From the NCBI RefSeq assembly GCF_029953285.1, contig NZ_JASAOI010000022.1:1-64000 (forward strand): a stretch of DNA of 64,000 bases. Reading direction: 5' to 3'. Of the stretch, positions 52,893 to 62,206 are shown piece by piece (the stretch's first letter is position 1; each line of letters starts with the position of its first letter). The notes under the pieces were generated by a model. It was not told the origin of the DNA. It did not search any database and saw only the letters and a program-made list of their open reading frames with translations. Source of the stretch: Yinghuangia seranimata. Lineage in GTDB: Bacteria > Actinomycetota > Actinomycetes > Streptomycetales > Streptomycetaceae. The translations under genes were made by a program, and so were the position numbers.

Positions 52893-55800
52893 ATGCTCGA
52901 CAACGAGCCGAACGGTGTGGCATCCGATGATGCCCGTGGCCAGGGAGACCAGGCGCACGACACCGCCACTTCCAACGAGACCGTGACCGCCGCGGACACG
53001 GCCGGCGACCCCGCCGAGTCCGCCCCGGCACCGCGCCGGCGCCGTCGCGCCGCGACCCGCCCGGCCGGGCCGCCCGCGGCGAGCACCGAGCAGACCCCCG
53101 AAACCCCCGCGCCCGCCGCCGAGGAGCCGAAGGCCGACGAGCCGAAGGCGGAGGAGACGGCCCCCGCCGAGGAGCCCGCTCCCCGTCGGACGCGGCGTAC
53201 CCGCAAGCGTGTGGCCGCCGAGCCCGAGCCGGAGCCCGCTGCCGAGGAGCCGAAGGCGGAAGAGCCCGCCGAGGAGCCCAAGGCGGAGGAGGCCGCCCCG
53301 GCCGAGGAGCCCGCCCCGCGTCGGACGCGGCGTACCCGCAAGCGTGTGGCCGCCGAGCCCGAGCCGGAGCCCGCTGCCGAGGAGCCGAAGGCGGAAGAGC
53401 CCGCCGAGGAGCTTGCGGCCGAGGAGGAGCCGGTCGAGGAGACCGCGCCCGAGGCCGAGGCCCCCGAGGCCGAGCCGGAGGCCGAACCCGAGCCGGAGCC
53501 CGCTCCCCGCGCGCGCCGTGCCGCGATCTTCCAGCCGCTGTTCCAGGCCCCCGACGCGACCGCGCCGGTGTTCGCCGCACCGTCCGCGCCGTCCGCGGCC
53601 GCCGCCGGGGACGAGGACGAGGAGCCGGCCGAGGAGCCGCGCACCCGTCGTCGCCGCACCCGCCGCAACCCGGCCGCCGAGGCCGCCGCGAGCATGGCCG
53701 GCGTCACCGTCGCCGGGCCGGGTGCCGCGCAGCAGGCCGTCGAGGACGAGCAGGAGGCGGAGGGCGAGGAGCACGACGCCGAGCTCGAGGCCGAGGGCGA
53801 CGAGTCCGGCGACCGCCCGACCCGCCGTCGTCGCCGGGGCGGCCGTCGCCGGCGTGGCCGCGGCGAGGGCGAGCGCGCCGAGGGCGAGGAGTCCGAGGAC
53901 GCCGACGAGGCGGGTGCCGAGGACGTCGACGAGGACGCTGAGGGCGCCGACGAGGACGAGGGCGAGGCCGGCAGCACCACGAGCCGCCGCCGTCGCCGTC
54001 GCCGCCGCCGGGACGGCGCCGAGGGCGACACCCCGTCCGCCGACGACCCCGAGCGCACCGTCGTCAAGGTCCGCGAGCCGCGCCGCCGCGGCGACCGTGC
54101 GACCGAGGGCGAGGACGCCGGCGACGGCGTGCAGAGCGTCAAGGGCTCGACCCGCCTGGAGGCGAAGAAGCAGCGCCGCCGCGAGGGCCGCGAGCAGGGC
54201 CGCCGACGTGTGCCGATCATCACCGAGGCCGAGTTCCTGGCCCGCCGCGAGGCGGTCGAGCGTGTGATGGTCGTGCGCCAGACCGGCGAGCGCACGCAGA
54301 TCGGCGTGCTCGAGGACGGCGTGCTCGTCGAGCACTACGTGAACAAGGAGCAGGCGACCTCGTACGTCGGCAACGTGTACCTGGGCAAGGTGCAGAACGT
54401 GCTGCCGTCGATGGAGGCCGCGTTCGTCGACATCGGCAAGGGCCGCAACGCCGTGCTGTACGCCGGCGAGGTCAACTTCGAGGCCGGTTCGCCGCGCCGC
54501 ATCGAGGCGGTCCTCAAGGGCGGCCAGTCGGTGCTCGTGCAGGTCACCAAGGACCCGATCGGCCACAAGGGCGCCCGGCTGACCAGCCAGGTCTCGCTGC
54601 CGGGCCGCTACCTGGTCTACGTGCCCGAGGGCACGATGACCGGCATCAGCCGCAAGCTGCCCGACACCGAGCGGGCGCGCCTCAAGACGATCCTGAAGAA
54701 GATCGTCCCCGAGGACGCGGGCGTCATCGTGCGCACCGCGGCCGAGGGCGCCAGCGAGGAGGAGCTGGCGCGCGACGTCAGCCGCCTGCAGGCGCAGTGG
54801 GAGGAGATCAAGAAGAAGGCCGCGACGGCGAACGCGCCGGCGCTGCTGTACGGCGAGCCGGACATGACGGTCCGGGTCATCCGCGACATCTTCAACGAGG
54901 ACTTCACCAAGCTCGTGGTGTCCGGCGACGAGGCGTGGGAGACCGTCCACGACTACGTGTCGCACGTCGCGCCCGACCTGGCGCCGCGGCTGTCGAAGTG
55001 GTCGAGCGACGTCGACGTGTTCGCGACGTACCGCGTCGACGAGCAGCTGATGAAGGCGCTGGACCGCAAGGTGTGGCTGCCGAGCGGCGGCTCGCTGGTC
55101 ATCGACCGCACCGAGGCGATGGTCGTCGTCGACGTCAACACCGGGAAGTTCACCGGCCAGGGCGGCAACCTCGAGGAGACCGTCACCCGGAACAACCTGG
55201 AGGCGGCCGAGGAGATCGTGCGCCAGCTGCGGCTGCGCGACCTCGGCGGCATCATCGTCATCGACTTCATCGACATGGTGCTGGAGAGCAACCGCGACCT
55301 CGTGCTGCGGCGCCTCCTGGAGTGCCTGGGCCGGGACCGGACCAAGCACCAGGTCGCCGAGGTGACGTCGCTGGGGCTGGTCCAGATGACCCGCAAGCGG
55401 GTCGGCCAGGGCCTGCTGGAGGCGTTCTCCGAGAACTGCGACAAGTGCAACGGCCGCGGTGTGATCGTCCGCATGGACACGCCCGAGGCCAAGCAGGGCG
55501 GCGGCTCCGGGCGTCGTCGGCGCGGCAAGGGCGGCCAGAACGGCAACGGCGCGGCCGCCGCCGAGCACACGCACGACGAGCACGAGCACGCCGAAGAGGC
55601 GGCTGAGGCCGTCGAGGTCATCGAAGCGATCGAGGCGGCCGAAGCGGTCGAGGCCGTGGAAGCGGCTGAGGCGGTCGAGGCGGTCGAGGCCGTGGAGGCG
55701 CCCACCGCCGCCGAGACCGCGGAGGCGGTCGCGGAAGCCGTCGCCGAGGCGGTCGAGGTCGTGGAGGCCGTGCAGGCGGTCGAGGCGGCCGAGGCCGAGC

Positions 55801-56318
55801 CGGCCGAGGCACCCGCCGCCGAGCCCGAGGCGGCCGCCGAAGGGACGGGCGAGGAGGCGGCCGAGGAGGCCGCAGCCGAGCCGGCCGCCGAGGAGGCGCC
55901 CGCCGAGGAGCCGAAGAAGAAGCGGGCCGCGCGTAAGACGGCCGCCACCAAGAAGACGGCGGCCAAGAAGACGACGACCGCCAAGAAGACCGCGGCGAAG
56001 AAGACGACCCGCAAGGCGGCGGCCGAGGCCGCCGCGGAGCAGCCGTCGGAGACGCCGGAGAAGGCGCCTGAGAAGGCGCCTGAGAAGGCGCCTGAGAAGG
56101 CGGCGGAGAAGGCGGCGGAGAAGGCGGCGGAGACGCCCGCCGCGACGCCCGAGGCCGCGCCGGAGCCCGCTCCGGCCCGGACCCGCAAGAGGGCGCCGCG
56201 CCGGGCCACCCGCCCGGCCGGCTCCCCGGAGGCGGCCCAGCCGGACGGCGCGTCCGGCAGCGGCTCGGACGGTGCGGAGACGGCTCCCGAGCCGGTTTCC
56301 GCGACCTCCCGCGGCTGA
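52893..56318 (+). CDS. rne: Ribonuclease E/G
   Basis: Endoribonuclease of RNA processing and decay. The 1141-residue protein has an acidic/basic disordered N-terminus (about residues 1-430), then the catalytic core: S1 domain (KVQNVLPSMEAAFVDIGKGRNAVLY, about 500-540), the metal-binding D747 (VDVNTGKFTG) and D791 (VIDFIDM), and the Zn-link CDKCNGRG (about 848). A long disordered tail of Ala/Glu/Val and Lys repeats follows. The N-terminal extension is as in actinobacterial RNase E. Repeats at DNA level occur in both disordered ends. The ATG at 52893 has GGGAG upstream. Confidence 0.95.
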   Translation: MLDNEPNGVASDDARGQGDQAHDTATSNETVTAADTAGDPAESAPAPRRRRRAATRPAGPPAASTEQTPETPAPAAEEPKADEPKAEETAPAEEPAPRRTRRTRKRVAAEPEPEPAAEEPKAEEPAEEPKAEEAAPAEEPAPRRTRRTRKRVAAEPEPEPAAEEPKAEEPAEELAAEEEPVEETAPEAEAPEAEPEAEPEPEPAPRARRAAIFQPLFQAPDATAPVFAAPSAPSAAAAGDEDEEPAEEPRTRRRRTRRNPAAEAAASMAGVTVAGPGAAQQAVEDEQEAEGEEHDAELEAEGDESGDRPTRRRRRGGRRRRGRGEGERAEGEESEDADEAGAEDVDEDAEGADEDEGEAGSTTSRRRRRRRRRDGAEGDTPSADDPERTVVKVREPRRRGDRATEGEDAGDGVQSVKGSTRLEAKKQRRREGREQGRRRVPIITEAEFLARREAVERVMVVRQTGERTQIGVLEDGVLVEHYVNKEQATSYVGNVYLGKVQNVLPSMEAAFVDIGKGRNAVLYAGEVNFEAGSPRRIEAVLKGGQSVLVQVTKDPIGHKGARLTSQVSLPGRYLVYVPEGTMTGISRKLPDTERARLKTILKKIVPEDAGVIVRTAAEGASEEELARDVSRLQAQWEEIKKKAATANAPALLYGEPDMTVRVIRDIFNEDFTKLVVSGDEAWETVHDYVSHVAPDLAPRLSKWSSDVDVFATYRVDEQLMKALDRKVWLPSGGSLVIDRTEAMVVVDVNTGKFTGQGGNLEETVTRNNLEAAEEIVRQLRLRDLGGIIVIDFIDMVLESNRDLVLRRLLECLGRDRTKHQVAEVTSLGLVQMTRKRVGQGLLEAFSENCDKCNGRGVIVRMDTPEAKQGGGSGRRRRGKGGQNGNGAAAAEHTHDEHEHAEEAAEAVEVIEAIEAAEAVEAVEAAEAVEAVEAVEAPTAAETAEAVAEAVAEAVEVVEAVQAVEAAEAEPAEAPAAEPEAAAEGTGEEAAEEAAAEPAAEEAPAEEPKKKRAARKTAATKKTAAKKTTTAKKTAAKKTTRKAAAEAAAEQPSETPEKAPEKAPEKAPEKAAEKAAEKAAETPAATPEAAPEPAPARTRKRAPRRATRPAGSPEAAQPDGASGSGSDGAETAPEPVSATSRG
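53166..53410 (+). repeat. Direct repeat inside the RNase E N-terminus
   Basis: About 110 bp at 53166-53275 recur almost exactly at 53301-53410, a 135-bp offset. They encode an in-frame 45-residue repeated unit of RTRRTRKRVAAEPEPEPAAEEPK type. A likely source of length variation. Confidence 0.8.
56058..56129 (+). repeat. Tandem 12-bp repeats at the RNase E C-terminus
   Basis: Six 12-bp units, GAGAAGGCGCCT x3 then GAGAAGGCGGCG x3, encode EKAP/EKAA runs. Slippage-prone and probably variable between strains. Confidence 0.85.
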
Positions 56319-56340
56319 CCGGCGGTACGGACAACGCCCT

Positions 56341-56370
56341 CGTCACCCCCGGTTTGACCCGGGGGTGACG
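56341..56370 (+). terminator. Terminator after rne
   Basis: CGTCACCCCCGG (56341-56352) pairs perfectly with 56359-56370 around TTTGAC. Confidence 0.8.
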
Positions 56371-56383
56371 GGATCCGTAGTCT
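56354..56383 (+). promoter_or_regulatory. Putative rplU-rpmA promoter
   Basis: TTGACC (56354-56359), 18-bp spacer and TAGTCT (56378-56383) fit a vegetative promoter. The -35 lies in the loop and right arm of the rne terminator. It predicts a leader of about 120 nt before rplU. Confidence 0.5.
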
Positions 56384-56422
56384 TGACCCTCGGCATGTTT
56401 ATGCCAAGCCCTTGAGCACCCC

Positions 56423-56447
56423 CCTCCCGGAGTCACTCCGGGGGAGG
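56423..56447 (+). promoter_or_regulatory. Hairpin in the rplU leader
   Basis: CCGGAG (56427-56432) and CTCCGG (56436-56441) pair around TCA, with further C/G pairs outside, in the stretch CCCCTC ... GGGGAGG. It may control the ribosomal-protein operon; it could also be a simple terminator-like stem. No known leader family is assigned. Confidence 0.35.
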
Positions 56448-56511
56448 CCGCCCGGCATCGGTCGGGATCGGCTGGCGTCATGGGTTCCGATCGAACAGAG
56501 AGCGGGTTCGC

Positions 56512-56826
56512 GTGTACGCGATCATTCGCGCCGGTGGGCGGCAGCACAAAGTTGCCATCGGCGATGTCATTCAGGCTGACCGGGTCCAGAGCGCGGCCGG
56601 CGAGACCGTCGAGCTCCCCGTGCTGCTCCTGGTCGACGGCGAGGCCGTGACGAGCGACCCGTGGGTCCTCGCGGGTGTGAAGGTGACGGCCGAGGTCGTC
56701 GACCACACCAAGGGCAAGAAGATCGACATCCTGAAGTACAAGAACAAGACCGGCTACCGCAAGCGCATGGGTCACCGCCAGCAGCACACCCAGCTCAAGG
56801 TCGTCGGCATCGAGACTGGGAAGTAG
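56512..56826 (+). CDS. rplU: Ribosomal protein bL21
   Basis: 50S subunit protein. The 104-residue protein begins [18 protein letters not shown] and has the conserved [17 protein letters not shown] ending. The GTG at 56512 gives the normal N-terminus. It precedes rpmA by 5 nt and they are cotranscribed. Confidence 0.97.
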   Translation: MYAIIRAGGRQHKVAIGDVIQADRVQSAAGETVELPVLLLVDGEAVTSDPWVLAGVKVTAEVVDHTKGKKIDILKYKNKTGYRKRMGHRQQHTQLKVVGIETGK

Positions 56827-56831
56827 GGGAC

Positions 56832-57086
56832 ATGGCACACAAAAAGGGCGCATCGTCCACCCGTAACGGCCGTGACTCCAACGCCCAGCGGCTCGGCGTG
56901 AAGCGTTTCGGCGGCCAGCTGGTCAACGCCGGCGAGATCATCGTCCGCCAGCGCGGCACGCACTTCCACCCGGGTGCCAACGTCGGCCGTGGCGGCGACG
57001 ACACCCTGTTCGCGCTCTCCGCCGGTGCGGTCGAGTTCGGCACCCGTCGTGGGCGCCGCGTCGTGAACATCGTCCCGGCGGCCTGA
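56832..57086 (+). CDS. rpmA: Ribosomal protein bL27
   Basis: 50S subunit protein near the peptidyl-transferase centre. The 84-residue protein starts [16 protein letters not shown] and has the [21 protein letters not shown] core. No N-terminal leader needing cleavage is present. A perfect terminator follows. Confidence 0.97.
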   Translation: MAHKKGASSTRNGRDSNAQRLGVKRFGGQLVNAGEIIVRQRGTHFHPGANVGRGGDDTLFALSAGAVEFGTRRGRRVVNIVPAA

Positions 57087-57115
57087 AGGCCTGCCTAGGG
57101 ACACCCTTGCTTGAC

Positions 57116-57151
57116 CCCGAAGGCGGACCGGAAAGCCGGTCCGCCTTCGGG
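57116..57151 (+). terminator. Terminator after rpmA
   Basis: A perfect 16-bp stem (57116-57131 with 57136-57151) with loop AAAG, followed by CTTTG. Confidence 0.9.
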
Positions 57152-57185
57152 CTTTGTCGGTACCAACTCCTCTTGGAGGACCATC

Positions 57186-58625
57186 GTGACCACCTTCGTC
57201 GACCGCGTGGTGCTGCACGTCGCGGCCGGAAACGGCGGCCACGGCTGCGCCTCCATCCACCGGGAGAAGTTCAAGCCGCTCGGCGGCCCTGACGGCGGCA
57301 ACGGCGGACGCGGCGGCGACGTGTCGCTCGTCGTCGACCCGAACGTCACCACGCTGCTGGAGTACCACCACTCGCCGCACCGCAAGGCGACCAGCGGCAA
57401 GCCCGGCGCGGGCGGCAACCGCAGCGGCGCCGACGGCGGCGACCTGGTGCTGCCGGTGCCCGACGGCACCGTGATCAAGCGCCTGCTGCCCGGCGGCAAG
57501 GAAGAGCTCGTCGAGGACCTCGTCGGCGTCGGCACCAAGTTCGTGCTCGCCCAGGGCGGCCGCGGCGGACTCGGCAACGCGGCGCTCGCGTCGCCGCGCC
57601 GCAAGGCGCCCGGCTTCGCGCTGCTCGGCGAGCCCGGCGGGGGCGGCGACTACGTCCTGGAGCTCAAGACCGTCGCGGACGTCGCGCTGGTCGGCTACCC
57701 GAGCGCCGGCAAGTCCTCGCTGATCGCGGCGCTCAGCGCGGCCCGCCCCAAGATCGCCGACTACCCGTTCACCACCCTGGTCCCGAACCTCGGCGTGGTC
57801 ACGGCGGGCGACGTCGTCTACACCGTCGCCGACGTGCCCGGCCTCATCCCCGGCGCGAGCCAGGGCAAGGGCCTCGGCCTGGAGTTCCTGCGGCACGTCG
57901 AGCGCTGCAAGGCGCTCGTGCACGTGCTGGACTGCGCGACCCTCGAACCGGGCCGCGACCCGATCAGCGACCTCGACACGATCGAGGCCGAGCTGGCGGC
58001 GTACGGCGGCCTGGACGACCGGCCGCGCATCGTCGCGCTCAACAAGACCGACATCCCCGACGGCCACGACCTCGCCGACCTCGTGCGCGCCGAGCTCGAG
58101 GGCCGCGGCCTCAAGGTGTACGAGGTCTCCGCCGTCAGCCGCGCCGGCCTGCGCGAGCTGTCCTTCGCGATGGCCGGGCTGGTCCAGGCGGCGCGCGACG
58201 CCGCCCCGCCGGCCGAGGCGACCCGCGTCGTGCTGCGCCCGGCCGCGGTCGACGACAGCGGCTTCACCGTCACGCGGCGCGGCGACGCGTTCATCGTGCG
58301 CGGCGCCAAGCCCGAGCGCTGGGTGCGGCAGACCGACTTCTCCAACGACGAGGCGGTCGGCTACCTCGCGGACCGGCTCGCCCGGCTCGGTGTCGAGGAG
58401 GCGCTGTTCGAGGCCGGCGCCCGTCCCGGCGCCGAGGTGGTCATCGGCGACGACGAGACCGGCGTGGTCTTCGACTGGGAGCCGACCGTCGCGACCGGCG
58501 CCGAGATGCTCGGCCGCCGCGGCGAGGACCACCGCTTCGAGGAGCCGCGCCCGGCCGTGACGCGGCGCCGCGAGCGCGAGTCGATCCGCGGGCAGTACGA
58601 GGACTTCGACCCGTTCAGCGAGTAG
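57186..58625 (+). CDS. obgE: Obg family GTPase
   Basis: Essential GTPase tied to ribosome assembly and, in Streptomyces, to the onset of aerial growth. The 479-residue protein has the Gly-rich Obg domain (about residues 1-160, with repeated GG motifs), the G domain (GYPSAGKSS about 170, DVPGLI, NKTD) and the OCT C-terminal domain. The GTG at 57186 follows TTGGAGG. Its message is separated from rpmA by a terminator. Confidence 0.97.
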   Translation: MTTFVDRVVLHVAAGNGGHGCASIHREKFKPLGGPDGGNGGRGGDVSLVVDPNVTTLLEYHHSPHRKATSGKPGAGGNRSGADGGDLVLPVPDGTVIKRLLPGGKEELVEDLVGVGTKFVLAQGGRGGLGNAALASPRRKAPGFALLGEPGGGGDYVLELKTVADVALVGYPSAGKSSLIAALSAARPKIADYPFTTLVPNLGVVTAGDVVYTVADVPGLIPGASQGKGLGLEFLRHVERCKALVHVLDCATLEPGRDPISDLDTIEAELAAYGGLDDRPRIVALNKTDIPDGHDLADLVRAELEGRGLKVYEVSAVSRAGLRELSFAMAGLVQAARDAAPPAEATRVVLRPAAVDDSGFTVTRRGDAFIVRGAKPERWVRQTDFSNDEAVGYLADRLARLGVEEALFEAGARPGAEVVIGDDETGVVFDWEPTVATGAEMLGRRGEDHRFEEPRPAVTRRRERESIRGQYEDFDPFSE

Positions 58626-58680
58626 CACGCCGCCGGCAGGGCACTGTCGGAACGCACCAACAGCTCGACGCAGCCTGTGT

Positions 58681-58697
58681 CCTGACGTGACGTCAGG
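58681..58697. promoter_or_regulatory. Perfect palindrome before proB
   Basis: CCTGACGT-G-ACGTCAGG, an 8-1-8 inverted repeat, ends 18 nt before the proB ATG and just before its ribosome site. The one-base centre argues for a protein-binding DNA operator rather than an RNA hairpin. Confidence 0.5.
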
Positions 58698-58715
58698 GGA
58701 GTGGGAGTACGGCGC

Positions 58716-59846
58716 ATGTCAGTCCCGGATCGGCGCGAGGACGTCACCTCCGCGCGCCGCGTCGTGGTCAAGGTCGGGTCGTCGTCCCTGACCACCGCCG
58801 CCGGCGGGCTCGACGCGGACCGTGTCGACGCGCTCGTCGACGTGCTCGCCGCCAAGCGGGCCGAGGGCACCGAGATCGTCCTCGTCTCGTCCGGCGCGAT
58901 CGCGACCGGCCTCGCGCCGCTGGGACTCGACCGCCGACCGCGCGACCTCGCCACCGCGCAGGCCGCCGCGAGCGTCGGGCAGGGGCTGCTGGTCGCGCGC
59001 TACACCGCGTCCTTCGCGCGGTACGGGCTGCGGGTCGGCCAGGTCCTGCTGACCGTCGACGACATGACCCGGCGCGCGCACTACCGCAACGCCTACCAGA
59101 CCCTCGACCGGCTGCTGACGCTCGGCGTCCTGCCCGTCGTCAACGAGAACGACACCGTCGCCACCGAGGAGATCCGGTTCGGCGACAACGACCGGCTCGC
59201 GGCGCTGGTCGCCCACCTGGTGCGGGCCGACCTGCTCGTGCTGCTGTCCGACGTCGACGGCCTCTACGACGGCGACCCGGCCAAGCCGACCTCCTCCCGG
59301 CTCGCCGAGGTGCGCGGCGCCGCGGACCTCGAGGGCGTCGAGATCGGCAAGGCCGGCAAGGCCGGGGTCGGCACCGGCGGCATGGTCACCAAGGTCGAGG
59401 CGGCGCGCATCGCCACCACCGCCGGCATCCCCGTGGTGCTGACCGCCGCACGGCACGCGTCCGAGGCGCTGACCGGCAAGGAGACCGGCACGTTCTTCCA
59501 CCGCACGGGCGCACGCGGCGCCGACCGGCTGCTGTGGCTGGCGCACGCCACCACCGCGCGCGGCCGGCTCGTGCTCGACGCGGGCGCCGTCGGCGCGGTC
59601 GCGGAACGGCACAAGTCGCTGCTCCCGGCCGGGATCACGGCGGTCGAGGGCGGTTTCGCGGCGGGCGACCCGGTCGACCTTGTCGACGAAAACGGCAACA
59701 TCATCGCCCGCGGACTGGTCAACTTTGATGCAAAGGAACTCCCCGGGCTCCTGGGCCGCTCCACCCACGAGCTGGCCCGGGAACTGGGACCGGCGTATGA
59801 GCGCGAGGTCGTGCACCGCGACGACCTCGTGCTGCTGCGCCGCTGA
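58716..59846 (+). CDS. proB: Glutamate 5-kinase
   Basis: First step of proline synthesis, phosphorylating glutamate. The 376-residue protein has the amino-acid-kinase domain (VVVKVGSSSLTT start, NENDTV, LLSDVDGLYDGDP) and a C-terminal PUA domain (about 285-370). The ATG at 58716 has GGGAG. proA, the next step, is 2.4 kb downstream with two genes between, an order seen in other actinomycetes. Confidence 0.96.
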   Translation: MSVPDRREDVTSARRVVVKVGSSSLTTAAGGLDADRVDALVDVLAAKRAEGTEIVLVSSGAIATGLAPLGLDRRPRDLATAQAAASVGQGLLVARYTASFARYGLRVGQVLLTVDDMTRRAHYRNAYQTLDRLLTLGVLPVVNENDTVATEEIRFGDNDRLAALVAHLVRADLLVLLSDVDGLYDGDPAKPTSSRLAEVRGAADLEGVEIGKAGKAGVGTGGMVTKVEAARIATTAGIPVVLTAARHASEALTGKETGTFFHRTGARGADRLLWLAHATTARGRLVLDAGAVGAVAERHKSLLPAGITAVEGGFAAGDPVDLVDENGNIIARGLVNFDAKELPGLLGRSTHELARELGPAYEREVVHRDDLVLLRR

Positions 59847-59879
59847 CGTACGCGACACGGGAGCGGCACCTGTGCGGGG

Positions 59880-59903
59880 CCCGGCGGCGGATGCGCCGCC
59901 GGG
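59880..59903 (+). terminator. Putative terminator after proB
   Basis: CCCGGCGGCG (59880-59889) pairs with CGCCGCCGGG (59894-59903) around GATG. Confidence 0.65.
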
Positions 59904-59937
59904 GCGCCGTCCCGTGTCATCGACGGGAGGCGGACCG

Positions 59938-60378
59938 GTGCAGGGACGTGGCAGGGAACTGCCGTGGGAGGCCGCGCCGTCGGTGCGACCGGACGACAGG
60001 CCTGAGGGACGCGCCGACGAGGCCACCATCCGGATCGAGGAGACCCGGATGTGGCACATCACCCTCACCGTCGCCGGGCAGGCCGTCCCACCCGACGACA
60101 TCCGCCGTGCGCTCGAACGCCTGGCCCACGACCACCCGTTCCTCCTCGCCGGCCGGTACGCCACCGATCAGGCGGAGATCCGCTACTGGGAAGAGGCCCG
60201 CGACCTCCAGGACGCCGCCGCCCTCGCGCTCCGGCTGTGGGGCGAACACCGCCGCTCGGCCGGCCTCCCGCAGTGGGAGATCATCGGCCTGGAGGTCGTC
60301 GACCGCGGAATATGGCAGCTCCGCGCGAAGTCCCCGAACACGGGCCCGGTCATCCCGGGCGGCGTCCAGCCGTTCTGA
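59938..60378 (+). CDS. Conserved hypothetical protein
   Basis: A soluble protein of 146 residues with no recognised domain. The well-conserved-looking core is MWHITLTVAGQAVPPDDIRRALERLAHDHPFLLAGRY ... EIRYWEEARDLQDAA. The GTG at 59938 follows GGGAGG with good spacing; the upstream part of the open frame overlaps proB and is not credible. It is in the proB-proA interval as in other actinomycetes I have seen, suggesting a linked but unknown role. Confidence 0.72.
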   Translation: MQGRGRELPWEAAPSVRPDDRPEGRADEATIRIEETRMWHITLTVAGQAVPPDDIRRALERLAHDHPFLLAGRYATDQAEIRYWEEARDLQDAAALALRLWGEHRRSAGLPQWEIIGLEVVDRGIWQLRAKSPNTGPVIPGGVQPF

Positions 60379-60432
60379 CGCCGCCCTCAGGAGGCGGGCC
60401 CGCCCGGGGTGCCGGGCCCGCCGGGGCCGGGG

Positions 60433-61955
60433 TCAGGCCTCGTCGGCCAGGTGGGCGTAGCCGCCCCGCAGCTCGCGCTTGAGGATCTTGCCGCTGGGGT
60501 TCTTCGGCAGCGCCTCCGCGACCGCGACGTACTTGGGGACCTTGAAGCCCGCCAGTCGGGTGCGGCAGTGGGCGATGACGTCGTCGGGGTCGATCTTCTC
60601 GCCGGGTTTGGCGACGACGACGGCGGTGACGGCCTCGATCCAGTACGGGTGGGCGATGCCGAAGACGGCGGCCTCGGCGACGGCGGGGTGCTGGTGGATG
60701 ACCTCTTCGACCTCGCGGCTGGCGACGTTCTCGCCGCCGGTCTTGACCATGTCCTTCTTGCGGTCGACGACGGTGAGGTAGCCCTCGTCGTCCAGGACGC
60801 CCAGGTCGCCGGAGTGGAACCACTGGTTGCGGAAGGCCTCGGCGGTGCGGTCGGGGTCGTTCCAGTAGCAGAGCATGGTGTGCGGGCCGCGGTGCACGAT
60901 CTCGCCGACGGTGCCCGGCGGGACCGGCTCGTCGTTGTCGTCGACGACGCGGGTCTCGACGTTCAGCCCGGCACGGCCGGCGGAGCCGGCTTTGCGCTCC
61001 TGGTCGGCGGGTCCGAGGATGGTGGCGACGGGGGACATCTCGGTCTGGCCGTAGAAGTTGTACAGCGCCAACTGCGGCAGGCGGCGCCGTAGTTCGTGCA
61101 GTACCTCGACGGGCATGGCGGCCGCGCCGTAGTAGCCCTTGCGGAGTGTGGACAGGTCGCGGGTGTCGAAGTCGGGGTGCCGCAGCAGCGAGATCCACAC
61201 CGTCGGCGGGCAGAACAGCTTGGTGACCTTCTCGGCCTCGACGGTCGCGAGGATCGTCGCGGCATCGGGCGCGGGCAGGATGATCGAGGTGGCGCCGAGC
61301 TGGATGTCGGGCGTCAGGAAGCAGTGCAGCTGCGCGCAGTGGTAGAGCGGCAGGGCGTGGATCTCGACGTCGTCGGCCGCCATGCCGCCGTCCACGATCG
61401 CGGTGGTGTACTGCGCGATGAGGTTGCGGCTGGTCATCACGGCGCCCTTGGGGCGCGACTCGGTGCCGGAGGTGTACATGATCTGGACGGGGTCGTCGTC
61501 GTCCAGGTCGACGTCGGGGCACGGGGCGGTGGACGCGCCGAGCGCGGCGAACGGCTCCCAGCCCTCGGCCCCGGCGGTGTCGCCGGCCGGGATCACGGCG
61601 CGCACGTTCAGCGCGTGCGGGGTGAGGCCCGCGGCGGCGAGCGCCGCGTCCGCCGTGGCGGTCAGGTCGGCGCCTGCGACGACGCCGGTGGCGCCGGCGT
61701 GGGTGAGGACGTAGGCGACCTCGTCGGGGTTGAGCATGAAGTTGACCGGGACCGACACGGCGCCGATCCGGGCGAGTGCGAAGTAGGCGGTCGCGAAGCC
61801 GTGTGAGTTGCGGGCCAGCAGGACGACGCGGTCGCCCTTGGCCACCCCGCGCTCGGCGAACCCGGCGGGGTGCGGGCGGCGGACCGGGCCAGCAGGTCGG
61901 CGAGCCCGTGCCGGCGCGCGCGGACGGCAGGGGTCAAGGCCTTCTCCGAAGTCAC
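60433..61955 (-). pseudogene. Frameshifted/deleted AMP-forming acyl-CoA synthetase
   Basis: Encodes most of a long-chain acyl-CoA synthetase-like enzyme (TSGTESRPKGAVM, FYGQTEMSPVA, WFHSGDLGVLDDEG, PSGKILKREL are all present). The start, GTG at 61955 with GGAG upstream, encodes the usual N-terminus (TSEKALTPAVRARRHGLADLLARSAARTP). The frame then does not join the rest: after about residue 31, near 61860-61870, the downstream coding sequence (AGFAERGVAKGDRVVLLARNSHGF) resumes in another frame. About 30 residues of the ATP-binding N-terminal part expected in relatives are missing. Either a true inactivating deletion or an assembly error. A downstream restart could give an N-truncated protein. 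Confidence 0.75.
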
Positions 61956-62194
61956 GTTCCGCTCCGTTCGTCCTGGTCAGGTGTGGGCCAGGGGGGTCCC
62001 TGGGCCGTGCCAGGGGAGCATTGTGGGCCGTCGCGGCGCCGCTGCGGAAGACGTACGCGCCGTTGTCCGCGCACCTGCGTCCCATGCCCGCTCCGGGACC
62101 CGCCCGTGTGCCGTGCGGTGAGCGGCCCGACCCCCGCGGGTGACGGGCCGTCTCGCCTGGCGGAAATCCCGGCCGGGTCACCGCGCGGGCTCGG

Positions 62195-62200
62195 TAGGCT
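62195..62200 (+). promoter_or_regulatory. -10 element of a leaderless proA promoter
   Basis: TAGGCT lies six bases before the proA ATG and there is no ribosome site. The -35 is not clear. The 251-nt gap 61956-62206 is otherwise without a gene; it holds divergent starts of proA and the broken synthetase. Confidence 0.4.
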
Positions 62201-62206
62201 GGCTGC

